This document shows, in pieces, positions 1-12,546 of a stretch of DNA of 64,000 nt. Within the stretch, counting starts at the first letter, position 1. Each line of letters begins with the position of its first letter. Location: positions 17,603 to 81,602 of the forward strand of contig JANFNE010000100.1 in assembly GCA_024867545.1 (NCBI GenBank), given 5' to 3'. This DNA comes from Phytopythium helicoides (taxonomy: Eukaryota > Oomycota > Peronosporomycetes > Pythiales > Pythiaceae). The notes below the pieces were generated by a model. It saw nothing but the letters and a program-made list of their open reading frames with translations. It searched no databases and was not told where the DNA came from. The position numbers and the translations under genes were made by a program.

Positions 1-506
1 AACACACACCGACACACAAACAAACAACAACAACACGCGCAACACATCATCACGCGCACAACCAACTAACTCTACGCACACACATATCAACCACCAACAC
101 AATCACAACACAATCAGCATAAACCAACCAACATTACCACATCAACAACCAAACAACCAAACCCAGATGACCCAAGCCAACCCGAGCAATACAAACCCTA
201 GCGAAAGTACCAAAACGACAAAATTGGTAGAATCGACTTGACCGATGACCCGAGAGACCTAAACCCTAAACCCCACCATTTTTCAAAGGAGTCGGACTGA
301 ATCAGCCGTGTTCCTTCCAAAACCAAGCAGTGGAGCTCGTTGATAACCCGACACAATGACGAAGATAAGCAGAGTAAAGAAAGAACAATTCGGAGGAGAA
401 CGAGCGACTGATCGAGTGCATCAACGTGTAGCGAGACCATGGTGATTGTGTTTGCGTGTGTGTATGAAAAAAAGAGGAGTAAGAAAGGAAGAATGAAGAA
501 AAGATT

Positions 507-587
507 CGACAGCTGTGAGATTTGAACTCACGCGGGTTACCCCAATAGATTTCGAGTCTATCGCCTTAACCGCTCGGCCAAGCTGTC
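507..587 (-). tRNA. trnS-CGA: tRNA-Ser(CGA), copy L01 (reference description)
   Basis: This 81-nt gene folds into a complete class II cloverleaf. The acceptor stem GACAGCT pairs fully with AGCTGTC and is followed by discriminator G73. The D arm is GCC-GAGCGGTTAA-GGC. The anticodon arm is ATAGA-CTCGAAA-TCTAT with anticodon CGA, which reads the serine codon UCG. The variable arm has a short GGG/CCC stem, and the T arm is GTGAG-TTCAAAT-CTCAC. There is no intron and no encoded CCA. The variable arm and G73 are the usual serine identity elements for seryl-tRNA synthetase. A and B boxes are internal, and oligo-T follows 5 nt after the gene. Confidence 0.98.
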
Positions 588-1121
588 CCGGTAAACTGTC
601 ACACACACTCACACAAACACACACCGACACACAAACAAACAACAACAACACGCGCAACACATCATCACGCGCACAACCAACTAACTCTACGCACACACAT
701 ATCAACCACCAACACAATCACAACACAATCAGCATAAACCAACCAACATTACCACATCAACAACCAAACAACCAAACCCAGATGACCCAAGCCAACCCGA
801 GCAATACAAACCCTAGCGAAAGTACCAAAACGACAAAATTGGTAGAATCGACTTGACCGATGACCCGAGAGACCTAAACCCTAAACCCCACCATTTTTCA
901 AAGGAGTCGGACTGAATCAGCCGTGTTCCTTCCAAAACCAAGCAGTGGAGCTCGTTGATAACCCGACACAATGACGAAGATAAGCAGAGTAAAGAAAGAA
1001 CAATTCGGAGGAGAACGAGCGACTGATCGAGTGCATCAACGTGTAGCGAGACCATGGTGATTGTGTTTGCGTGTGTGTATGAAAAAAAGAGGAGTAAGAA
1101 AGGAAGAATGAAGAAAAGATT

Positions 1122-1202
1122 CGACAGCTGTGAGATTTGAACTCACGCGGGTTACCCCAATAGATTTCGAGTCTATCGCCTTAACCGCTCGGCCAAGCTG
1201 TC
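1122..1202 (-). tRNA. trnS-CGA: tRNA-Ser(CGA), copy L02
   Basis: Gene matches the L01 consensus. The 5' flank is one C/G shorter than usual. Confidence 0.97.
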
Positions 1203-1735
1203 CGGTAAACTGTCACACACACTCACACAAACACACACCGACACACAAACAAACAACAACAACACGCGCAACACATCATCACGCGCACAACCAACTAACT
1301 CTACGCACACACATATCAACCACCAACACAATCACAACACAATCAGCATAAACCAACCAACATTACCACATCAACAACCAAACAACCAAACCCAGATGAC
1401 CCAAGCCAACCCGAGCAATACAAACCCTAGCGAAAGTACCAAAACGACAAAATTGGTAGAATCGACTTGACCGATGACCCGAGAGACCTAAACCCTAAAC
1501 CCCACCATTTTTCAAAGGAGTCGGACTGAATCAGCCGTGTTCCTTCCAAAACCAAGCAGTGGAGCTCGTTGATAACCCGACACAATGACGAAGATAAGCA
1601 GAGTAAAGAAAGAACAATTCGGAGGAGAACGAGCGACTGATCGAGTGCATCAACGTGTAGCGAGACCATGGTGATTGTGTTTGCGTGTGTGTATGAAAAA
1701 AAGAGGAGTAAGAAAGGAAGAATGAAGAAAAGATT

Positions 1736-1816
1736 CGACAGCTGTGAGATTTGAACTCACGCGGGTTACCCCAATAGATTTCGAGTCTATCGCCTTAACC
1801 GCTCGGCCAAGCTGTC
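1736..1816 (-). tRNA. trnS-CGA: tRNA-Ser(CGA), copy L03
   Basis: Full match to the L01 consensus. Confidence 0.97.
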
Positions 1817-2350
1817 CCGGTAAACTGTCACACACACTCACACAAACACACACCGACACACAAACAAACAACAACAACACGCGCAACACATCATCACGCG
1901 CACAACCAACTAACTCTACGCACACACATATCAACCACCAACACAATCACAACACAATCAGCATAAACCAACCAACATTACCACATCAACAACCAAACAA
2001 CCAAACCCAGATGACCCAAGCCAACCCGAGCAATACAAACCCTAGCGAAAGTACCAAAACGACAAAATTGGTAGAATCGACTTGACCGATGACCCGAGAG
2101 ACCTAAACCCTAAACCCCACCATTTTTCAAAGGAGTCGGACTGAATCAGCCGTGTTCCTTCCAAAACCAAGCAGTGGAGCTCGTTGATAACCCGACACAA
2201 TGACGAAGATAAGCAGAGTAAAGAAAGAACAATTCGGAGGAGAACGAGCGACTGATCGAGTGCATCAACGTGTAGCGAGACCATGGTGATTGTGTTTGCG
2301 TGTGTGTATGAAAAAAAGAGGAGTAAGAAAGGAAGAATGAAGAAAAGATT

Positions 2351-2431
2351 CGACAGCTGTGAGATTTGAACTCACGCGGGTTACCCCAATAGATTTCGAG
2401 TCTATCGCCTTAACCGCTCGGCCAAGCTGTC
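2351..2431 (-). tRNA. trnS-CGA: tRNA-Ser(CGA), copy L04
   Basis: Full match to L01; its upstream spacer holds the 14-bp duplication at 2659-2672. Confidence 0.97.
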
Positions 2432-2658
2432 CCGGTAAACTGTCACACACACTCACACAAACACACACCGACACACAAACAAACAACAACAACACGCGCA
2501 ACACATCATCACGCGCACAACCAACTAACTCTACGCACACACATATCAACCACCAACACAATCACAACACAATCAGCATAAACCAACCAACATTACCACA
2601 TCAACAACCAAACAACCAAACCCAGATGACCCAGCCAACCGAGCAATACAAACCCTAG

Positions 2659-2672
2659 CAATAAAACCCTAG
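2659..2672. repeat. 14-bp tandem duplication in one spacer
   Basis: CAATAAAACCCTAG follows the normal CAATACAAACCCTAG-type word, doubling the second telomere-like motif (CCCTAG on this strand). Two one-base losses lie nearby, so the L04-L05 interval is 627 bp. Confidence 0.85.
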
Positions 2673-2977
2673 CGAAAGTACCAAAACGACAAAATTGGTA
2701 GAATCGACTTGACCGATGACCCGAGAGACCTAAACCCTAAACCCCACCATTTTTCAAAGGAGTCGGACTGAATCAGCCGTGTTCCTTCCAAAACCAAGCA
2801 GTGGAGCTCGTTGATAACCCGACACAATGACGAAGATAAGCAGAGTAAAGAAAGAACAATTCGGAGGAGAACGAGCGACTGATCGAGTGCATCAACGTGT
2901 AGCGAGACCATGGTGATTGTGTTTGCGTGTGTGTATGAAAAAAAGAGGAGTAAGAAAGGAAGAATGAAGAAAAGATT

Positions 2978-3058
2978 CGACAGCTGTGAGATTTGAACTC
3001 ACGCGGGTTACCCCAATAGATTTCGAGTCTATCGCCTTAACCGCTCGGCCAAGCTGTC
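2978..3058 (-). tRNA. trnS-CGA: tRNA-Ser(CGA), copy L05
   Basis: Full match to L01; its upstream spacer is rearranged at 3207-3262. Confidence 0.97.
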
Positions 3059-3206
3059 CCGGTAAACTGTCACACACACTCACACAAACACACACCGACA
3101 CACAAACAAACAACAACAACACGCGCAACACATCATCACGCGCACAACCAACTAACTCTACGCACACACATATCAACCACCAACACAATCACAACACAAT
3201 CAGCAT

Positions 3207-3262
3207 AAACCAAACAACATAACATCAACAACAACCACATCAACAACCAAAACCAAACCAGA
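3207..3262. other. Rearranged CAA-rich spacer segment in one unit
   Basis: The segment between the word CAGCATAAACC and AGATGACCC differs from all other units. CAACAACAACC-type slippage adds about 9 bp net, giving a 624-bp interval between L05 and L06. Confidence 0.75.
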
Positions 3263-3601
3263 TGACCCAAGCCAACCCGAGCAATACAAACCCTAGCGAA
3301 AGTACCAAAACGACAAAATTGGTAGAATCGACTTGACCGATGACCCGAGAGACCTAAACCCTAAACCCCACCATTTTTCAAAGGAGTCGGACTGAATCAG
3401 CCGTGTTCCTTCCAAAACCAAGCAGTGGAGCTCGTTGATAACCCGACACAATGACGAAGATAAGCAGAGTAAAGAAAGAACAATTCGGAGGAGAACGAGC
3501 GACTGATCGAGTGCATCAACGTGTAGCGAGACCATGGTGATTGTGTTTGCGTGTGTGTATGAAAAAAAGAGGAGTAAGAAAGGAAGAATGAAGAAAAGAT
3601 T

Positions 3602-3682
3602 CGACAGCTGTGAGATTTGAACTCACGCGGGTTACCCCAATAGATTTCGAGTCTATCGCCTTAACCGCTCGGCCAAGCTGTC
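3602..3682 (-). tRNA. trnS-CGA: tRNA-Ser(CGA), copy L06
   Basis: Full match to L01. Confidence 0.97.
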
Positions 3683-4216
3683 CCGGTAAACTGTCACACA
3701 CACTCACACAAACACACACCGACACACAAACAAACAACAACAACACGCGCAACACATCATCACGCGCACAACCAACTAACTCTACGCACACACATATCAA
3801 CCACCAACACAATCACAACACAATCAGCATAAACCAACCAACATTACCACATCAACAACCAAACAACCAAACCCAGATGACCCAAGCCAACCCGAGCAAT
3901 ACAAACCCTAGCGAAAGTACCAAAACGACAAAATTGGTAGAATCGACTTGACCGATGACCCGAGAGACCTAAACCCTAAACCCCACCATTTTTCAAAGGA
4001 GTCGGACTGAATCAGCCGTGTTCCTTCCAAAACCAAGCAGTGGAGCTCGTTGATAACCCGACACAATGACGAAGATAAGCAGAGTAAAGAAAGAACAATT
4101 CGGAGGAGAACGAGCGACTGATCGAGTGCATCAACGTGTAGCGAGACCATGGTGATTGTGTTTGCGTGTGTGTATGAAAAAAAGAGGAGTAAGAAAGGAA
4201 GAATGAAGAAAAGATT

Positions 4217-4297
4217 CGACAGCTGTGAGATTTGAACTCACGCGGGTTACCCCAATAGATTTCGAGTCTATCGCCTTAACCGCTCGGCCAAGCTGTC
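4217..4297 (-). tRNA. trnS-CGA: tRNA-Ser(CGA), copy L07
   Basis: Full match to L01. Confidence 0.97.
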
Positions 4298-4831
4298 CCG
4301 GTAAACTGTCACACACACTCACACAAACACACACCGACACACAAACAAACAACAACAACACGCGCAACACATCATCACGCGCACAACCAACTAACTCTAC
4401 GCACACACATATCAACCACCAACACAATCACAACACAATCAGCATAAACCAACCAACATTACCACATCAACAACCAAACAACCAAACCCAGATGACCCAA
4501 GCCAACCCGAGCAATACAAACCCTAGCGAAAGTACCAAAACGACAAAATTGGTAGAATCGACTTGACCGATGACCCGAGAGACCTAAACCCTAAACCCCA
4601 CCATTTTTCAAAGGAGTCGGACTGAATCAGCCGTGTTCCTTCCAAAACCAAGCAGTGGAGCTCGTTGATAACCCGACACAATGACGAAGATAAGCAGAGT
4701 AAAGAAAGAACAATTCGGAGGAGAACGAGCGACTGATCGAGTGCATCAACGTGTAGCGAGACCATGGTGATTGTGTTTGCGTGTGTGTATGAAAAAAAGA
4801 GGAGTAAGAAAGGAAGAATGAAGAAAAGATT

Positions 4832-4912
4832 CGACAGCTGTGAGATTTGAACTCACGCGGGTTACCCCAATAGATTTCGAGTCTATCGCCTTAACCGCTC
4901 GGCCAAGCTGTC
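4832..4912 (-). tRNA. trnS-CGA: tRNA-Ser(CGA), copy L08
   Basis: Gene matches L01; 5' flank one base shorter, as in L02. Confidence 0.97.
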
Positions 4913-5446
4913 CGGTAAACTGTCACACACACTCACACAAACACACACCGACACACAAACAAACAACAACAACACGCGCAACACATCATCACGCGCACAA
5001 CCAACTAACTCTACGCACACACATATCAACCACCAACACAATCACAACACAATCAGCATAAACCAACCAACATTACCACATCAACAACCAAACAACCAAA
5101 CCCAGATGACCCAAGCCAACCCGAGCAATACAAACCCTAGCGAAAGTACCAAAACGACAAAATTGGTAGAATCGACTTGACCGATGACCCGAGAGACCTA
5201 AACCCTAAACCCCACCATTTTTCAAAGGAGTCGGACTGAATCAGCCGTGTTCCTTCCAAAACCAAGCAGTGGAGCTCGTTGATAACCCGACACAATGACG
5301 AAGATAAGCAGAGTAAAGAAAGAACAATTCGGAGGAGAACGAGCGACTGATCGAGTGCATCAACGTGTAGCGAGACCATGGTGATTGTGTTTGCGTGTGT
5401 GTATGAAAAAAAAGAGGAGTAAGAAAGGAAGAATGAAGAAAAGATT

Positions 5447-5527
5447 CGACAGCTGTGAGATTTGAACTCACGCGGGTTACCCCAATAGATTTCGAGTCTA
5501 TCGCCTTAACCGCTCGGCCAAGCTGTC
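5447..5527 (-). tRNA. trnS-CGA: tRNA-Ser(CGA), copy L09
   Basis: Gene matches L01; the 3' flank run is A8 instead of A7 on the plus strand (5406-5413). Confidence 0.97.
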
Positions 5528-6061
5528 CCGGTAAACTGTCACACACACTCACACAAACACACACCGACACACAAACAAACAACAACAACACGCGCAACAC
5601 ATCATCACGCGCACAACCAACTAACTCTACGCACACACATATCAACCACCAACACAATCACAACACAATCAGCATAAACCAACCAACATTACCACATCAA
5701 CAACCAAACAACCAAACCCAGATGACCCAAGCCAACCCGAGCAATACAAACCCTAGCGAAAGTACCAAAACGACAAAATTGGTAGAATCGACTTGACCGA
5801 TGACCCGAGAGACCTAAACCCTAAACCCCACCATTTTTCAAAGGAGTCGGACTGAATCAGCCGTGTTCCTTCCAAAACCAAGCAGTGGAGCTCGTTGATA
5901 ACCCGACACAATGACGAAGATAAGCAGAGTAAAGAAAGAACAATTCGGAGGAGAACGAGCGACTGATCGAGTGCATCAACGTGTAGCGAGACCATGGTGA
6001 TTGTGTTTGCGTGTGTGTATGAAAAAAAGAGGAGTAAGAAAGGAAGAATGAAGAAAAGATT

Positions 6062-6142
6062 CGACAGCTGTGAGATTTGAACTCACGCGGGTTACCCCAA
6101 TAGATTTCGAGTCTATCGCCTTAACCGCTCGGCCAAGCTGTC
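6062..6142 (-). tRNA. trnS-CGA: tRNA-Ser(CGA), copy L10
   Basis: Full match to L01. The upstream microsatellite has CAAACACACAACAAC in place of the usual CAAACAACAACAAC word. Confidence 0.97.
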
Positions 6143-6675
6143 CCGGTAAACTGTCACACACACTCACACAAACACACACCGACACACAAACAAACACACA
6201 ACAACACGCGCAACACATCATCACGCGCACAACCAACTAACTCTACGCACACACATATCAACCACCAACACAATCACAACACAATCAGCATAAACCAACC
6301 AACATTACCACATCAACAACCAAACAACCAACCCAGATGACCCAAGCCAACCCGAGCAATACAAACCCTAGCGAAAGTACCAAAACGACAAAATTGGTAG
6401 AATCGACTTGACCGATGACCCGAGAGACCTAAACCCTAAACCCCACCATTTTTCAAAGGAGTCGGACTGAATCAGCCGTGTTCCTTCCAAACCAAGCAGT
6501 GGAGCTCGTTGATAACCCGACACAATGACGAAGATAAGCAGAGTAAAGAAAGAACAATTCGGAGGAGAACGAGCGACTGATCGAGTGCATCAACGTGTAG
6601 CGAGACCATGGTGATTGTGTTTGCGTGTGTGTATGAAAAAAAGAGGAGTAAGAAAGGAAGAATGAAGAAAAGATT

Positions 6676-6756
6676 CGACAGCTGTGAGATTTGAACTCAC
6701 GCGGGTTACCCCAATAGATTTCGAGTCTATCGCCTTAACCGCTCGGCCAAGCTGTC
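6676..6756 (-). tRNA. trnS-CGA: tRNA-Ser(CGA), copy L11
   Basis: Gene matches L01; 5' flank one base shorter. Confidence 0.97.
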
Positions 6757-7289
6757 CGGTAAACTGTCACACACACTCACACAAACACACACCGACACAC
6801 AAACAAACAACAACAACACGCGCAACACATCATCACGCGCACAACCAACTAACTCTACGCACACACATATCAACCACCAACACAATCACAACACAATCAG
6901 CATAAACCAACCAACATTACCACATCAACAACCAAACAACCAAACCCAGATGACCCAAGCCAACCCGAGCAATACAAACCCTAGCGAAAGTACCAAAACG
7001 ACAAAATTGGTAGAATCGACTTGACCGATGACCCGAGAGACCTAAACCCTAAACCCCACCATTTTTCAAAGGAGTCGGACTGAATCAGCCGTGTTCCTTC
7101 CAAAACCAAGCAGTGGAGCTCGTTGATAACCCGACACAATGACGAAGATAAGCAGAGTAAAGAAAGAACAATTCGGAGGAGAACGAGCGACTGATCGAGT
7201 GCATCAACGTGTAGCGAGACCATGGTGATTGTGTTTGCGTGTGTGTATGAAAAAAAGAGGAGTAAGAAAGGAAGAATGAAGAAAAGATT

Positions 7290-7370
7290 CGACAGCTGTG
7301 AGATTTGAACTCACGCGGGTTACCCCAATAGATTTCGAGTCTATCGCCTTAACCGCTCGGCCAAGCTGTC
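7290..7370 (-). tRNA. trnS-CGA: tRNA-Ser(CGA), copy L12
   Basis: Full match to L01. Confidence 0.97.
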
Positions 7371-7904
7371 CCGGTAAACTGTCACACACACTCACACAAA
7401 CACACACCGACACACAAACAAACAACAACAACACGCGCAACACATCATCACGCGCACAACCAACTAACTCTACGCACACACATATCAACCACCAACACAA
7501 TCACAACACAATCAGCATAAACCAACCAACATTACCACATCAACAACCAAACAACCAAACCCAGATGACCCAAGCCAACCCGAGCAATACAAACCCTAGC
7601 GAAAGTACCAAAACGACAAAATTGGTAGAATCGACTTGACCGATGACCCGAGAGACCTAAACCCTAAACCCCACCATTTTTCAAAGGAGTCGGACTGAAT
7701 CAGCCGTGTTCCTTCCAAAACCAAGCAGTGGAGCTCGTTGATAACCCGACACAATGACGAAGATAAGCAGAGTAAAGAAAGAACAATTCGGAGGAGAACG
7801 AGCGACTGATCGAGTGCATCAACGTGTAGCGAGACCATGGTGATTGTGTTTGCGTGTGTGTATGAAAAAAAGAGGAGTAAGAAAGGAAGAATGAAGAAAA
7901 GATT

Positions 7905-7985
7905 CGACAGCTGTGAGATTTGAACTCACGCGGGTTACCCCAATAGATTTCGAGTCTATCGCCTTAACCGCTCGGCCAAGCTGTC
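7905..7985 (-). tRNA. trnS-CGA: tRNA-Ser(CGA), copy L13
   Basis: Full match to L01; the next spacer has AAACCCACC (one C lost) at the telomere-like motif. Confidence 0.97.
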
Positions 7986-8518
7986 CCGGTAAACTGTCAC
8001 ACACACTCACACAAACACACACCGACACACAAACAAACAACAACAACACGCGCAACACATCATCACGCGCACAACCAACTAACTCTACGCACACACATAT
8101 CAACCACCAACACAATCACAACACAATCAGCATAAACCAACCAACATTACCACATCAACAACCAAACAACCAAACCCAGATGACCCAAGCCAACCCGAGC
8201 AATACAAACCCTAGCGAAAGTACCAAAACGACAAAATTGGTAGAATCGACTTGACCGATGACCCGAGAGACCTAAACCCTAAACCCACCATTTTTCAAAG
8301 GAGTCGGACTGAATCAGCCGTGTTCCTTCCAAAACCAAGCAGTGGAGCTCGTTGATAACCCGACACAATGACGAAGATAAGCAGAGTAAAGAAAGAACAA
8401 TTCGGAGGAGAACGAGCGACTGATCGAGTGCATCAACGTGTAGCGAGACCATGGTGATTGTGTTTGCGTGTGTGTATGAAAAAAAGAGGAGTAAGAAAGG
8501 AAGAATGAAGAAAAGATT

Positions 8519-8599
8519 CGACAGCTGTGAGATTTGAACTCACGCGGGTTACCCCAATAGATTTCGAGTCTATCGCCTTAACCGCTCGGCCAAGCTGTC
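8519..8599 (-). tRNA. trnS-CGA: tRNA-Ser(CGA), copy L14
   Basis: Gene matches L01; 5' flank one base shorter. Confidence 0.97.
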
Positions 8600-9132
8600 C
8601 GGTAAACTGTCACACACACTCACACAAACACACACCGACACACAAACAAACAACAACAACACGCGCAACACATCATCACGCGCACAACCAACTAACTCTA
8701 CGCACACACATATCAACCACCAACACAATCACAACACAATCAGCATAAACCAACCAACATTACCACATCAACAACCAAACAACCAAACCCAGATGACCCA
8801 AGCCAACCCGAGCAATACAAACCCTAGCGAAAGTACCAAAACGACAAAATTGGTAGAATCGACTTGACCGATGACCCGAGAGACCTAAACCCTAAACCCC
8901 ACCATTTTTCAAAGGAGTCGGACTGAATCAGCCGTGTTCCTTCCAAAACCAAGCAGTGGAGCTCGTTGATAACCCGACACAATGACGAAGATAAGCAGAG
9001 TAAAGAAAGAACAATTCGGAGGAGAACGAGCGACTGATCGAGTGCATCAACGTGTAGCGAGACCATGGTGATTGTGTTTGCGTGTGTGTATGAAAAAAAG
9101 AGGAGTAAGAAAGGAAGAATGAAGAAAAGATT

Positions 9133-9212
9133 CGACAGCTGTGAGATTTGAACTCACGCGGGTTACCCAATAGATTTCGAGTCTATCGCCTTAACCGCTC
9201 GGCCAAGCTGTC
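9133..9212 (-). tRNA. trnS-CGA: tRNA-Ser(CGA), copy L15, one base short in variable arm
   Basis: The gene is 80 nt: the variable arm has GGG where others have GGGG. A short arm can still form, so function is plausible. A homopolymer consensus error is equally likely. Confidence 0.9.
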
Positions 9213-9746
9213 CCGGTAAACTGTCACACACACTCACACAAACACACACCGACACACAAACAAACAACAACAACACGCGCAACACATCATCACGCGCACA
9301 ACCAACTAACTCTACGCACACACATATCAACCACCAACACAATCACAACACAATCAGCATAAACCAACCAACATTACCACATCAACAACCAAACAACCAA
9401 ACCCAGATGACCCAAGCCAACCCGAGCAATACAAACCCTAGCGAAAGTACCAAAACGACAAAATTGGTAGAATCGACTTGACCGATGACCCGAGAGACCT
9501 AAACCCTAAACCCCACCATTTTTCAAAGGAGTCGGACTGAATCAGCCGTGTTCCTTCCAAAACCAAGCAGTGGAGCTCGTTGATAACCCGACACAATGAC
9601 GAAGATAAGCAGAGTAAAGAAAGAACAATTCGGAGGAGAACGAGCGACTGATCGAGTGCATCAACGTGTAGCGAGACCATGGTGATTGTGTTTGCGTGTG
9701 TGTATGAAAAAAAGAGGAGTAAGAAAGGAAGAATGAAGAAAAGATT

Positions 9747-9827
9747 CGACAGCTGTGAGATTTGAACTCACGCGGGTTACCCCAATAGATTTCGAGTCTA
9801 TCGCCTTAACCGCTCGGCCAAGCTGTC
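9747..9827 (-). tRNA. trnS-CGA: tRNA-Ser(CGA), copy L16
   Basis: Full match to L01; the spacer to its right carries the 10065-10325 insertion. Confidence 0.97.
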
Positions 9828-10064
9828 CCGGTAAACTGTCACACACACTCACACAAACACACACCGACACACAAACAAACAACAACAACACGCGCAACAC
9901 ATCATCACGCGCACAACCAACTAACTCTACGCACACACATATCAACCACCAACACAATCACAACACAATCAGCTAAACCAACCAACATTACCACATCAAC
10001 AACCAAACAACCAAACCCAGATGACCCAAGCCAACCCGAGCAATACAAACCCTAGCGAAAGTAC

Positions 10065-10325
10065 ACACAACACAAAACACCCCCCCCCCCCTCACCCCCA
10101 AAACAACAACAAAAAAACAACATAACCCCCACGACCGACAGACAAAGAAACACCAGGACATGACAAACACCGACACAAACCCCAAAAAAAAAACACACAA
10201 CACCACCCCAAAAAAAAAAAAAACACCACACACCCCCACAAAAAAAACAAAAAACAAAACAAACAAAAAAAAAAAAAAAAACCCAAAAAAAAAAATAAAA
10301 AAAAAAATAAAAAGTACCAAAACGA
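10065..10325. repeat. A/C-rich low-complexity insertion (~261 bp) in one unit
   Basis: One spacer is lengthened between L16 and L17. The extra DNA holds a run of C near 10080-10091, many AC-rich words and long A runs at 10200-10312. It is nearly free of T and poor in G. The 7-bp word AAAGTAC occurs at its left edge (10058-10064) and again at 10311-10317, and AAAACGAC is doubled just after it. This could be a slippage or expansion product, a poly-A-ended insertion with a short target duplication, or a consensus error. Short K-rich and F-rich reading frames here are low-complexity artefacts. Confidence 0.85.
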
Positions 10326-10620
10326 CAAAACGACAAAATTGGTAGAATCGACTTGACCGATGACCCGAGAGACCTAAACCCTAAACCCACCATTTTTCAA
10401 AGGAGTCGGACTGAATCAGCCGTGTTCCTTCCAAAACCAAGCAGTGGAGCTCGTTGATAACCCGACACAATGACGAAGATAAGCAGAGTAAAGAAAGAAC
10501 AATTCGGAGGAGAACGAGCGACTGATCGAGTGCATCAACGTGTAGCGAGACCATGGTGATTGTGTTTGCGTGTGTGTATGAAAAAAAGAGGAGTAAGAAA
10601 GGAAGAATGAAGAAAAGATT

Positions 10621-10701
10621 CGACAGCTGTGAGATTTGAACTCACGCGGGTTACCCCAATAGATTTCGAGTCTATCGCCTTAACCGCTCGGCCAAGCTGT
10701 C
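10621..10701 (-). tRNA. trnS-CGA: tRNA-Ser(CGA), copy L17
   Basis: Full match to L01; the insertion lies on its 3' side. Confidence 0.97.
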
Positions 10702-11235
10702 CCGGTAAACTGTCACACACACTCACACAAACACACACCGACACACAAACAAACAACAACAACACGCGCAACACATCATCACGCGCACAACCAACTAACT
10801 CTACGCACACACATATCAACCACCAACACAATCACAACACAATCAGCATAAACCAACCAACATTACCACATCAACAACCAAACAACCAAACCCAGATGAC
10901 CCAAGCCAACCCGAGCAATACAAACCCTAGCGAAAGTACCAAAACGACAAAATTGGTAGAATCGACTTGACCGATGACCCGAGAGACCTAAACCCTAAAC
11001 CCCACCATTTTTCAAAGGAGTCGGACTGAATCAGCCGTGTTCCTTCCAAAACCAAGCAGTGGAGCTCGTTGATAACCCGACACAATGACGAAGATAAGCA
11101 GAGTAAAGAAAGAACAATTCGGAGGAGAACGAGCGACTGATCGAGTGCATCAACGTGTAGCGAGACCATGGTGATTGTGTTTGCGTGTGTGTATGAAAAA
11201 AAGAGGAGTAAGAAAGGAAGAATGAAGAAAAGATT

Positions 11236-11316
11236 CGACAGCTGTGAGATTTGAACTCACGCGGGTTACCCCAATAGATTTCGAGTCTATCGCCTTAACC
11301 GCTCGGCCAAGCTGTC
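11236..11316 (-). tRNA. trnS-CGA: tRNA-Ser(CGA), copy L18
   Basis: Full match to L01; terminator is AAAA at 11228-11231 on the plus strand. Confidence 0.97.
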
Positions 11317-11850
11317 CCGGTAAACTGTCACACACACTCACACAAACACACACCGACACACAAACAAACAACAACAACACGCGCAACACATCATCACGCG
11401 CACAACCAACTAACTCTACGCACACACATATCAACCACCAACACAATCACAACACAATCAGCATAAACCAACCAACATTACCACATCAACAACCAAACAA
11501 CCAAACCCAGATGACCCAAGCCAACCCGAGCAATACAAACCCTAGCGAAAGTACCAAAACGACAAAATTGGTAGAATCGACTTGACCGATGACCCGAGAG
11601 ACCTAAACCCTAAACCCCACCATTTTTCAAAGGAGTCGGACTGAATCAGCCGTGTTCCTTCCAAAACCAAGCAGTGGAGCTCGTTGATAACCCGACACAA
11701 TGACGAAGATAAGCAGAGTAAAGAAAGAACAATTCGGAGGAGAACGAGCGACTGATCGAGTGCATCAACGTGTAGCGAGACCATGGTGATTGTGTTTGCG
11801 TGTGTGTATGAAAAAAAGAGGAGTAAGAAAGGAAGAATGAAGAAAAGATT

Positions 11851-11931
11851 CGACAGCTGTGAGATTTGAACTCACGCGGGTTACCCCAATAGATTTCGAG
11901 TCTATCGCCTTAACCGCTCGGCCAAGCTGTC
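11851..11931 (-). tRNA. trnS-CGA: tRNA-Ser(CGA), copy L19
   Basis: Full match to L01. Confidence 0.97.
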
Positions 11932-12465
11932 CCGGTAAACTGTCACACACACTCACACAAACACACACCGACACACAAACAAACAACAACAACACGCGCA
12001 ACACATCATCACGCGCACAACCAACTAACTCTACGCACACACATATCAACCACCAACACAATCACAACACAATCAGCATAAACCAACCAACATTACCACA
12101 TCAACAACCAAACAACCAAACCCAGATGACCCAAGCCAACCCGAGCAATACAAACCCTAGCGAAAGTACCAAAACGACAAAATTGGTAGAATCGACTTGA
12201 CCGATGACCCGAGAGACCTAAACCCTAAACCCCACCATTTTTCAAAGGAGTCGGACTGAATCAGCCGTGTTCCTTCCAAAACCAAGCAGTGGAGCTCGTT
12301 GATAACCCGACACAATGACGAAGATAAGCAGAGTAAAGAAAGAACAATTCGGAGGAGAACGAGCGACTGATCGAGTGCATCAACGTGTAGCGAGACCATG
12401 GTGATTGTGTTTGCGTGTGTGTATGAAAAAAAGAGGAGTAAGAAAGGAAGAATGAAGAAAAGATT

Positions 12466-12546
12466 CGACAGCTGTGAGATTTGAACTCACGCGGGTTACC
12501 CCAATAGATTTCGAGTCTATCGCCTTAACCGCTCGGCCAAGCTGTC
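12466..12546 (-). tRNA. trnS-CGA: tRNA-Ser(CGA), copy L20
   Basis: Full match to L01; the spacer to its right lacks two bases near 12791 (ACGAAAATTGG). Confidence 0.97.

Noticed and set aside
421..717. 98-residue and 138- to 204-residue frames beginning MCWWLICVCVEL in each unit
   Set aside because: They translate the TG microsatellite (VCVSVCVCVSVC) and then the tRNA in sense. Lengths change with T7/T8 indels. There is no sign of a real protein.
515..856. Reading frames of about 73-133 residues beginning MRFELTRVTPIDFES, repeated in both arrays
   Set aside because: They start inside the tRNA gene on its antisense strand and run through the microsatellite. The conserved first 24 residues are simply the tRNA read backwards.
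10160..10345. Lysine-rich 61-residue frame and phenylalanine-rich frames on the other strand
   Set aside because: They are products of A runs in the low-complexity insertion.
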